Shown in pieces: positions 7,527 through 14,496 of a stretch of 29,668 bases of DNA (its first letter is position 1; each line of letters opens with the position of its first letter). Below the pieces are notes generated by a model. The model had not been told where the DNA came from, searched no databases, and saw only the letters and a program-made list of their open reading frames with translations. The translations under genes were made by a program, and so were the position numbers. Origin of the DNA: CAZHOV01 sp964534315 (GTDB lineage: Bacteria; Bacteroidota; Bacteroidia; Chitinophagales; Saprospiraceae). The stretch spans positions 1 to 29,668 of the forward strand of contig CAZHOV010000062.1 in the NCBI GenBank assembly GCA_964534315.1. Reading direction: 5' to 3'.

Positions 7527-7557
7527 CAAAAATAGTTGATATCTTATGCAGCGCAAA
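7527..7557 (-). promoter_or_regulatory. Promoter of gpmI
   Basis: On the minus strand: TTTG (7557-7554), 19 bases, TATTTTTG (7534-7527). Both consensus halves of a Bacteroidota promoter with ideal spacing. Confidence 0.6.
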
Positions 7558-7576
7558 GAGGTTACAGGTATTTTAT

Positions 7577-7584
7577 TAATTTTG
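7577..7584 (+). promoter_or_regulatory. Candidate -7 element for the DUF4271-hemD pair
   Basis: TAATTTTG, 19 bases before the ATG at 7604. No TTG at the expected -33 distance. Confidence 0.4.
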
Positions 7585-7603
7585 ACCTGGGAAATCAACG
7601 GGA

Positions 7604-8500
7604 ATGTATAAAGTAATTTTTAATATCATAATTTTTCTACTGTTTGCTTTTGTGTTCGGCTCGGCACAACATTCAAATGAGGTCAACCCGTTTGAACTTC
7701 GTTATCGTATGGATAATCCGCCAACTCCTCCCTTAGAGACCCGCATTTCTGATAATCCATTTGATATCATTCCCTACGATAAATATAAGGCTAACCCAGG
7801 CCTGGCAAAAAAACCTTCGATCATTAAAGAAGTAGCCATAAAAGAAAAGCCCAAGGCCATTAAACTTTTTTGGCTTTTTATGATCTTATTAGGGCTGTTA
7901 ACTATTGCTATAACATTATTCTCCAAATTCCTCACCTCTATTTACCGGGCGTTTTTGAATGATAATATCCTTAAGCTATTACAGCGAGAACAAAAGGGAA
8001 TCCTCGATTTTCCCTACCTTTTCTTCCTGTTTTTTTTCTTCTTTAATGCAGGGATTTTTGCCTATCAGTCTATCCAATATTTCCTGGTAGGGAAGATAGC
8101 TCCTGGATTCCTGACGGTGTTTATTTTTGTCGGGTTAGTTGCTTTTGCAGTGATCGCTAAACAGTTCTTCCTCGGCCTCATCGCCTTCATTTTTCCGTTC
8201 GATAAGGAGCTAAATCAATATAGTTTTACTATCACTATTTTTAGTATCATTCTCGGCCTGGTCTTGTTTCCTATCAACCTTTTGGTCTCATTTGCCCCCC
8301 AGGGCATTGCGGTGGGTGCTATCTTTGCAGGCCTTGTGATCATTGGGCTGGTGTATATTTTCAGGTCTTTCAGAGGCCTTTTTTTAGCCGCAAATTATTT
8401 AGCATTTCATAAATTTCATTTTTTTATTTACCTTTGCACCGTCGAAATAGCCCCTGCTTTGATTTTTATCAAAATTTTGATTAACGAAGCAGCAGGCTAA
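7604..8500 (+). CDS. DUF4271 family membrane protein
   Basis: A 298-residue membrane protein with an N-terminal signal-like segment (residues 1-21, ending 'FVFGSAQ'), a proline-rich extracytoplasmic stretch with 'NPFEL' and 'NPFDI', then about six or seven hydrophobic helices from residue 88 to the end. The layout matches DUF4271, a family seen mainly in Bacteroidota and, as I recall, commonly encoded next to uroporphyrinogen-III synthase, as here. Function is unknown; linkage to hemD hints at a role around tetrapyrroles or the envelope, but this is inference. hemD starts 56 bases downstream, so the two are probably co-transcribed. Confidence 0.8.
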   Translation: MYKVIFNIIIFLLFAFVFGSAQHSNEVNPFELRYRMDNPPTPPLETRISDNPFDIIPYDKYKANPGLAKKPSIIKEVAIKEKPKAIKLFWLFMILLGLLTIAITLFSKFLTSIYRAFLNDNILKLLQREQKGILDFPYLFFLFFFFFNAGIFAYQSIQYFLVGKIAPGFLTVFIFVGLVAFAVIAKQFFLGLIAFIFPFDKELNQYSFTITIFSIILGLVLFPINLLVSFAPQGIAVGAIFAGLVIIGLVYIFRSFRGLFLAANYLAFHKFHFFIYLCTVEIAPALIFIKILINEAAG

Positions 8501-8556
8501 AGAGGTTTAAATGAATCTCAATCCTTTACTGACATTGTTTAACAAAAGAACGCTGA

Positions 8557-9333
8557 ATGTCAAAAAACGGAAACGCAGTGCAACAGCAGTACAAGCGCGT
8601 AGAAACTATCCTTATTTCCCAGCCGGAACCCCAACGCTCCCCCTATTTCGAGTTAGCGGAAAAATATAATCTCAAGATAGATTGGAGGCCCTTCATTCAT
8701 GTAGAGCCTGTGGAATTAAAGGATTTTCGAAAAACAAGAATTCGTCCAGACGAATATACCGCAATTATCTTTACCAGCAGAAATTCTATTGACCATTTTT
8801 TCCGTTTATGTGAAGAAATGCGCATCAAAATGTCGCAAGACACTAAATATTTCTGCATGTCACCGGCCATCTCTAACTACCTCCAAAAATTTATCGTTTA
8901 CCGAAAAAGAAAAGTGTTTGTCGGAAAGCGAACGATACAAGACCTTAAACCTGCATTGATGAAGCACAAGAGTAAAGAGAAATTCCTGCTCCCGTGCTCT
9001 AATCTCGGCAGTAAAGCGGTTTCCTCTTTTCTGGAGTCCAGTGACTTCGACTGGCAAGATGCAATGATGTATAAAACCGTCAGCAGCGACCTGTCTGACC
9101 TCAGCGATGTTACCTATGATGTGCTCGTATTTTTCTCTCCGCTAGGAATTACCTCTCTTTACGAAAACTTTCCGGAGTTTAAACAAAACGATACCCGGAT
9201 CGCTGTCTTTGGAAAATCAACTTCCAAAGCTGTCACCGACCGAGGACTAACGATCAATATTCAAGCGCCGGCACCGGAATCGCCCTCAATGACCATGGCA
9301 CTCGAAAAATACCTACAACAATCAAATAAATAA
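8557..9333 (+). CDS. hemD: Uroporphyrinogen-III synthase
   Basis: A 258-residue enzyme that closes hydroxymethylbilane to uroporphyrinogen III with inversion of ring D, at the branch point to haem, sirohaem and cobalamin. HemD sequences diverge strongly, so the call rests on the two-domain pattern: 'ILISQPEPQRSPYFELAEKY' early, 'AIIFTSRNSIDHFF' at the domain boundary, 'CMSPAISNYL', 'LLPCSNLGSKAVSSFL', and the late 'DVLVFFSPLGITSLYENF' followed by 'RIAVFGKSTSKAVTDRG'. The 'F(T)SxNxV' and 'FxSPxGxxS' phrases are characteristic. Length is normal. No other haem gene is in the window; the partner upstream is the DUF4271 gene. Confidence 0.85.
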   Translation: MSKNGNAVQQQYKRVETILISQPEPQRSPYFELAEKYNLKIDWRPFIHVEPVELKDFRKTRIRPDEYTAIIFTSRNSIDHFFRLCEEMRIKMSQDTKYFCMSPAISNYLQKFIVYRKRKVFVGKRTIQDLKPALMKHKSKEKFLLPCSNLGSKAVSSFLESSDFDWQDAMMYKTVSSDLSDLSDVTYDVLVFFSPLGITSLYENFPEFKQNDTRIAVFGKSTSKAVTDRGLTINIQAPAPESPSMTMALEKYLQQSNK

Positions 9334-9364
9334 ATTCTTACTTCGATTTTTTTGCTCTTCAAAA

Positions 9365-9411
9365 GGTGAAGGAGTCTCCTAACAGCTAGGATGTTACGAG
9401 ACCCCTTCATC
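9365..9411 (+). terminator. Imperfect stem-loop after hemD, possible terminator
   Basis: Arms 9365-9382 and 9394-9411 pair over 18 positions with two mismatches and one G-U, around an 11-base loop. No good T-tract follows, so function as a terminator is uncertain. It lies 31 bases after hemD. Confidence 0.4.
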
Positions 9412-9484
9412 AAACTTCCTTACTCGTGAACTCATTGTTGCTTAAAACGGTTTATTTGATAAATTCAAATACCTGAGATATCTT

Positions 9485-10114
9485 ATGATCGCAACCCTTT
9501 TGCTAGAAGAAATAAAAGAAAAATTCGAAGCTCACACGTTACCCGGCAGGGAAGCGCAATTAGCTATGGCCCACGCCAATAGAAATATCTTTCCCGAACC
9601 CGGAAAAGATGTGAACCTTGCCGGAGTGTTGGTACTTCTCTATCCTAAAGGAAATGCCTGGCATATCGTCTTCATCGAACGAGCATCGAGGAATAAAAAT
9701 GACCGGCACCGAGGGCAGATCAGCTTTCCGGGAGGAAGATTTGAAGATGGAGATGAAATTCTTCAAAATACGGCCGTTAGGGAGGCAGAAGAAGAAGTAG
9801 GCGTCAATGCTGCCAATATTAATATTCTTGGCTCCCTTACAGATCTTTACATTCCGGTGAGCAACTTTCATGTCTTTCCTTTTGTAGGCTATACAGAGGA
9901 AACACCCGTCTTTACCCCGCAACTTTCTGAAGTAAAAGACATCCTGGAAGTCCCGGTAACCCATTTTAAAGATCCTGAAATCCGACAAAAAACAACTATT
10001 CGTATCTCCGATCACCTAATTCTCAAAGATGTTCCGTATTTTAACATCCACGGAACAGTATTGTGGGGAGCAACTGCCATGATGTTAAATGAATTTTTAG
10101 CGCTTATAGAATAA
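9485..10114 (+). CDS. Nudix hydrolase of the CoA pyrophosphatase type
   Basis: A 209-residue hydrolase, likely cleaving CoA or acyl-CoA to 3',5'-ADP and a phosphopantetheine product. The subfamily marker is visible: 'ERASRNKNDRHRGQISFPGG' (65-84) corresponds to the NuCoA motif that precedes the Nudix box in NudL/NUDT7-like proteins. The Nudix box follows, ending 'REAEEEVGV' (99-107), with E100, E103 and E104 as metal ligands. Substrate is assigned by motif only. It may be co-transcribed with the next gene, which starts nine bases after its stop. Confidence 0.88.
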   Translation: MIATLLLEEIKEKFEAHTLPGREAQLAMAHANRNIFPEPGKDVNLAGVLVLLYPKGNAWHIVFIERASRNKNDRHRGQISFPGGRFEDGDEILQNTAVREAEEEVGVNAANINILGSLTDLYIPVSNFHVFPFVGYTEETPVFTPQLSEVKDILEVPVTHFKDPEIRQKTTIRISDHLILKDVPYFNIHGTVLWGATAMMLNEFLALIE

Positions 10115-10123
10115 CTACAGTCT

Positions 10124-10585
10124 ATGGATTTTTCCATGCTCGATCAATTTGAAGATTTCAAAGAAGGCTACCGCCAAAATGTACGGGTGGTAGCTGTAAA
10201 ATTCTTCTATTTCGAATCACAGGCTCACCTCTATGCTGCCAGACTGAAAGAAGCCGGTATTCCTTCCTTCATCTCTAACCCCCATACCTCCACTGTCATC
10301 CCGTTCGCAGAAGGCTCCATTGGCCTCCACGTCCACGAAAAAGATGCTAAACCAGCATTGGAAATCATCAGCCAACTCGATAAACAGTCTAACCAAGACC
10401 CTGAAGATATCTCTTATCACGATGCCGACCTTGAGGATATCTACTTTGAAAAAGAACTCCATGAATGGCGAAATAGAACCTGGACGCCCGCAAGCCTCAT
10501 CGTCCTCTTCCTCATCGCCGTACTATTGTTGTTTTCTATCCTTAGAGCAATGGGCATTATCGACCCCTGGTTCTCAATCATATAA
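10124..10585 (+). CDS. DUF2007-like protein with a C-terminal membrane anchor
   Basis: A 153-residue protein. Residues about 22-88 ('VRVVAVKFFYFESQAHLYAARLKEAGIPSFI' region and the following 'GLHVHEKDAKPALEII') resemble DUF2007, a small alpha/beta domain also called putative signal-transducing protein: a strand, a helix carrying 'ARLKEAGIP', then a second strand and helix. An acidic linker (94-112) leads to one TM helix at about 124-147. The soluble part would face the cytoplasm. No function is established. It follows the Nudix gene by nine bases and meets the glycosyltransferase gene tail to tail across an octamer-repeat tract. Confidence 0.65.
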   Translation: MDFSMLDQFEDFKEGYRQNVRVVAVKFFYFESQAHLYAARLKEAGIPSFISNPHTSTVIPFAEGSIGLHVHEKDAKPALEIISQLDKQSNQDPEDISYHDADLEDIYFEKELHEWRNRTWTPASLIVLFLIAVLLLFSILRAMGIIDPWFSII

Positions 10586-10621
10586 TTGTTAAGATACTTC
10601 AAAAAAGATTGTTGCTCACCC

Positions 10622-10734
10622 CCACTTTCCACTTTCTACTTTCTACTTTCCACTTTCCTACTTTCCACTTTCCTAATTTCCACTTTCCACTTTCCTAATT
10701 TCTATTTTCCTATTTTCCTATTTTCCTATTTTCC
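10622..10734. repeat. Octanucleotide tandem repeat tract
   Basis: About fourteen units with an 8-base period. The part at 10702-10733 is four perfect copies of CTATTTTC; the rest is degenerate (CCACTTTC, CTACTTTC, CTAATTTC types). The plus strand has no G across the tract. Its end covers the last two codons and the stop of the minus-strand glycosyltransferase gene. Confidence 0.9.
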
Positions 10735-11448
10735 AAAAAGATTATATTTAAGAATACAATAAATCGCCCTGAATCCATCTTTCCAACCTATTTTCTTCCC
10801 CTCCTCATAAGTTCTCCCGTAATAAGAAATGCCCACTTCATAAATCCGGATATTCTTCACCCTGGACACCTTAGCAGTTACTTCTGGTTCAAAACCAAAC
10901 CGCTTCTCTTTAAGCGGAATTGCCTGAATAATTTCTGTTTTAAATAATTTATAGCAGGTCTCCATATCCGTAAGATTCAAATTAGTGAACATATTGGATA
11001 AAAAGGTCAAAAATTTATTCCCGATCGAATGCCAAAAGAATAAGACTCTATGCGGGTTTCCTCCCATAAACCGCGACCCATAGACGACATCGGCTACTCC
11101 GTCTAAAACAGGCTTTAACATTGCATTATATTCTTCAGGATCATACTCCAGGTCTGCATCCTGAATGATTAAATACTCTCCGGTAGCCCGGCTAATTCCG
11201 GTATGTAAAGCAGCTCCTTTGCCCCTATTTATTTCGTGAGCGAAATACTGGACGTCCAATCCCGGATTATTTTTGATGTAACCCAGAATCGCTTTTTCTG
11301 TTTCATCTGTTGAACAATCGTTTACGATAATGACTTCTTTTTGAACTCCTTCTATTAGATTGACCAGCTTTATCTTATCTAAAATCAGATGAATGGTAGG
11401 AGCCTCGTTGTAGGCAGGAATGATTATGGAGAGTTTTGAAACCATCAA
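10726..11448 (-). CDS. Glycosyltransferase family 2, polyprenyl-phosphate sugar synthase-like
   Basis: A 240-residue GT-A fold enzyme. It opens with 'LSIIIPAYNEAPTI', followed by 'VIIVNDCSTDET' (nucleotide binding), 'NRGKGAALHTGI' and the metal-binding 'QDADLEYDP' with D97 and D99. 'DVVYGSRFMGG' and 'DMETCYKLFK' are typical of the DPM1/GtrB branch, which moves mannose or glucose from a nucleotide sugar to a lipid carrier on the cytoplasmic face. It has no C-terminal TM pair, like soluble DPM1 forms. The exact sugar cannot be told. It follows thiL by 43 bases and may be the last gene of a nadE-thiL operon. The final 'GK-stop' is encoded by the octamer-repeat tract, so the original C-terminus may have been changed. 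Confidence 0.88.
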   Translation of the reverse strand: MMVSKLSIIIPAYNEAPTIHLILDKIKLVNLIEGVQKEVIIVNDCSTDETEKAILGYIKNNPGLDVQYFAHEINRGKGAALHTGISRATGEYLIIQDADLEYDPEEYNAMLKPVLDGVADVVYGSRFMGGNPHRVLFFWHSIGNKFLTFLSNMFTNLNLTDMETCYKLFKTEIIQAIPLKEKRFGFEPEVTAKVSRVKNIRIYEVGISYYGRTYEEGKKIGWKDGFRAIYCILKYNLFGK

Positions 11449-11491
11449 TCGCTTTTTACTTCATAAAAGGGGCAATAGGCAGCATTGGGCA

Positions 11492-12538
11492 TCACTGGAA
11501 ATGATTCCATCCCTGCGCCTTTAATGGGTGTATGTTACCACCCGTTGTATGTAGTTTAATCCCGTCTTTCTCATCAACAATTTCTCCTGCAATATAAATA
11601 TCCGGTAAATATTTTACCTTTTCCAAGTCTTTCGGGTCTATGGTGAAAAGTAGTTCATAATCCTCTCCTCCGCTCAAGGCGCAAGTGATCGGATCCAACT
11701 TAAATTTGATGGCCATCATCTGCGCATCAGGATGGATCGGCACGCCGCTCTCCTCTATAAATGCTCCTACCTTCGATTGTCTACAAATATGGAACAAATC
11801 AGATGCCATACCGTCTGAGATATCGATCATGGCCGTAGGCACCAATTTGTTTTTAGCAAACAGGTCGATCATATCTCGCCGGGGCTCCGGCTTTAACTGA
11901 CGCCCAATCAAATAATTTTGATTCTCAAGGTCGGGCTGGACACCTGGATTAGAAAGATAAACTCTTTTCTCCCGCTCTAAAATCTGCAATCCAAGATAAG
12001 CAGCCCCCAAATTACCGGTAATACACACCAAGTCGCCTTTATTTGCTGTATCTCTATACGTAATTTTTTCCTTACTTACCTCTCCTATTGCTGTAATACT
12101 TATAACCAGCCCTTTCTGAGAGGAAGTAGTATCCCCTCCAACCATGTCCACCCCATAACGGTCACAGGCGGCCTTAATCCCTTCATAAATCGCTTCCATT
12201 GCCTCTACCGAAAACCGGTTGGAAATACTGGTTGAAACGGTAATTTGCTTGGGATGGCCATTCATGGCATATATGTCAGATAAATTAATAACGACCGCTT
12301 TGTATCCTAAATGCTTCAAGGGAGTATACATTAAATCAAAATGGATCCCTTCAACCATCATATCTGTTGTCACTACTGTTAGATTAGGCCCTCCGGTATT
12401 GATGACCGCCGCGTCATCTCCTACGCCTTTTACCGAACTTTTATTGGCTAAAGAGAAAGACTTCGTCAAATGCTCAATCAATCCAAATTCTCCCAACTTG
12501 CCAATTTCCGTCCGTTTGTTTTCTAATTCTTCCGACAT
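11492..12538 (-). CDS. thiL: Thiamine-monophosphate kinase
   Basis: A 348-residue enzyme that phosphorylates thiamine phosphate to thiamine diphosphate with ATP. The family signature is clear: 'GVGDDAAVI' at 38-46 (Mg and nucleotide binding), 'VVTTDMMVEGIHFDL' at 55-69, 'LGYKAVVINLSDIYAMNG' at 77-94, 'VGGDTTSS', 'ITGNLGAA' and 'DISDGMASDL', the last two being conserved in PurM-like ATPases. 'LSGGEDYELLF' near the end is also typical. Length is normal for the family. No other thiamine gene is present in the window; it sits 89 bases after nadE, in the same direction. Confidence 0.95.
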   Translation of the reverse strand: MSEELENKRTEIGKLGEFGLIEHLTKSFSLANKSSVKGVGDDAAVINTGGPNLTVVTTDMMVEGIHFDLMYTPLKHLGYKAVVINLSDIYAMNGHPKQITVSTSISNRFSVEAMEAIYEGIKAACDRYGVDMVGGDTTSSQKGLVISITAIGEVSKEKITYRDTANKGDLVCITGNLGAAYLGLQILEREKRVYLSNPGVQPDLENQNYLIGRQLKPEPRRDMIDLFAKNKLVPTAMIDISDGMASDLFHICRQSKVGAFIEESGVPIHPDAQMMAIKFKLDPITCALSGGEDYELLFTIDPKDLEKVKYLPDIYIAGEIVDEKDGIKLHTTGGNIHPLKAQGWNHFQ

Positions 12539-12627
12539 AATAATTTTTTGCTTAATAATATTCTATTTGAATGAACCATATCCTGTTTTTGGGCGCTTCC
12601 AAAAGCCCTCCTAATATGTGCTGTTCT

Positions 12628-14265
12628 TTAAGATAAATATTTTCCAACAATCGGCATTCTTCTCCCCATACCAAAAGCTTTGGGAGAAACCCGGAGTACC
12701 GGGGCTGTCTGATACCGCTTAAATTCGTTGATATTGACCATCCGCAATACCCGTCGGACCAATTTCTCATCATGCCCCATTTCAATGATCTCCTGCGGAC
12801 CTAATTTATTTTCAATATACTCATATAATATCACATCCAATTCTTCATAAGGCGGCAGACTATCGGTATCCAGTTGATCAGGCTTCAGTTCGGCTGAAGG
12901 CGGCTTCGTAATGGTATTCTCCGGAATAACCTCTCCGTCTTTATTGATGAAACGGGCCAATTCAAATACTTCTGTCTTGTAAACATCCCCAATAACAGAT
13001 AACCCTCCGCACAAATCTCCGTAAAGCGTGCCATACCCTACCGCCATTTCACTTTTGTTGGTCGTGTTTAATAAAATATTCCCAAACTTATTGGATAAAG
13101 CCATCAAAAGGATACCTCTGCTCCTCGATTGAATATTCTCTTCCGCAATATTAAACGGAGTGGCCCAAAAATGCGGCTTCAATTGTTCCATAAAGGAATC
13201 ATATATAGTTTCGATGGGAATAATATCGTAATGGGCTCCCAAATTTTCAGCCAAATCACGGGCGTCATTCACGGAGTGGTCGGAAGAAAAATGAGAAGGC
13301 ATCAAAATTAATCGCACATTTTTTGGACCTAAAGCTCTGGCGGCTATTACTGCAGTTACTGCTGAATCAATGCCCCCTGATAGCCCCAGTATCGCCCTTT
13401 TAAATCCCAATTTCCCAAAATAATCCCTCACCCCTAATACCAATGCATCATGGATGGCTTCCATTTTGGATATCTGCTGTTCGCTTACTCCATTCCCTTT
13501 TTCAACTTCATCCAGCCGGTATGTTCGGAGATCTTCTTCAAAATAGGGTAATTCGTCGAAAATGGCTCCGTCAGGCGACATTACTATAGAGCCCCCGTCA
13601 AAGATCAACTCTGTCTGAGCCCCAATGTGATTAATGTAAAACATCGGCAACTTATAGCGCTCTACATTTGATTTCAACACATGCTTCCGCTCTTCTACCT
13701 GCTTATGATTAAATGGAGAAGCTGAAATATTAATAACAAAATCAGGTTGCTGAGGCATCATTTCATCTAAAGGACAGATCGTGTAAAGTGGATTCTCATT
13801 ACCTATATTCCAGATATCTTCACAAACCGTCAGCGCTATTCGCTTTCCTTTATACTCAACAATACTAAACGCTCCAGCCGGCTCAAAATACCGGTATTCA
13901 TCGAAAATATCATACGTAGGTAGCAAAGCCTTGTGTGCAACTTGCTTAACTTGCCCGTCAGCCAAAAAATAGGCTGAATTAAACAGATCCTTTCCCTCTA
14001 TTACCGGATTTTTACTCGGCGAGCCGACCACAATAGCAATCCCCCTTGCTGCATCTGCCAGAGTATCAATCGCTTCATTAGCCAAGCGGATAAAATCATC
14101 AAATTCTAAAAAATCCCTTGGCGGATAACCACAGGTAGCCAACTCGCTGAAACAAATAATATCCGCCCCCGCTTCTTTTGCTTCCTCTGTCGCCTTCAAC
14201 ATTTTGGAAACATTTCCTTCAAAATTACCAATATGAAAATTGAACTGTGCAATTGAAATCTTCAT
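12628..14265 (-). CDS. nadE: Glutamine-dependent NAD+ synthetase
   Basis: A 545-residue two-domain enzyme that makes NAD+ from deamido-NAD+, ATP and ammonia taken from glutamine. The N-terminal nitrilase-type amidase domain (about 1-260) carries the triad E41 ('FSELATCGYPP'), K112 ('HKALLPTY') and C148 ('VCEDIW'). The C-terminal synthetase domain carries the ATP pyrophosphatase loop 'LSGGIDSAV' (295-303), 'NTTNKSEMAVGYGTLYGD' and the end 'KPPSAELKPDQ'. With both domains it can use glutamine directly, unlike the short ammonia-only form. The same window holds nadC, which makes the mononucleotide two steps earlier, but the two genes are far apart and not in one operon. First gene of a likely nadE-thiL-glycosyltransferase run. 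Confidence 0.96.
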   Translation of the reverse strand: MKISIAQFNFHIGNFEGNVSKMLKATEEAKEAGADIICFSELATCGYPPRDFLEFDDFIRLANEAIDTLADAARGIAIVVGSPSKNPVIEGKDLFNSAYFLADGQVKQVAHKALLPTYDIFDEYRYFEPAGAFSIVEYKGKRIALTVCEDIWNIGNENPLYTICPLDEMMPQQPDFVINISASPFNHKQVEERKHVLKSNVERYKLPMFYINHIGAQTELIFDGGSIVMSPDGAIFDELPYFEEDLRTYRLDEVEKGNGVSEQQISKMEAIHDALVLGVRDYFGKLGFKRAILGLSGGIDSAVTAVIAARALGPKNVRLILMPSHFSSDHSVNDARDLAENLGAHYDIIPIETIYDSFMEQLKPHFWATPFNIAEENIQSRSRGILLMALSNKFGNILLNTTNKSEMAVGYGTLYGDLCGGLSVIGDVYKTEVFELARFINKDGEVIPENTITKPPSAELKPDQLDTDSLPPYEELDVILYEYIENKLGPQEIIEMGHDEKLVRRVLRMVNINEFKRYQTAPVLRVSPKAFGMGRRMPIVGKYLS

Positions 14266-14496
14266 GTATAAAATGACTAATGTTTAGAAAAAACCAGTAA
14301 CACTTACCTTCAAATAAAAGGCCGTTCTGGTTACTCTTCTTAATAATCCATATGCGAAGATAGTTTAAAACTATATCATTTCTTTTTTCAAGCTATAGAT
14401 TTCCGTATTTTGAGACTTTATCTGGTCCCGCATTTTTTTCTAACAAGGGGGAACAGAATAATTAAGCTTTTTCTTTTGTCAACTATTCAACCACCT

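Noticed and set aside
10622..10734. Possible CRISPR array
   Set aside because: The repeats are 8 bases long and directly tandem, with no spacers, and no cas genes are near.
14410..14496. An upstream TTG start for the T9SS-exported protein
   Set aside because: It would put 29 residues before a perfect signal peptide; the ATG at 14497 is the better start.
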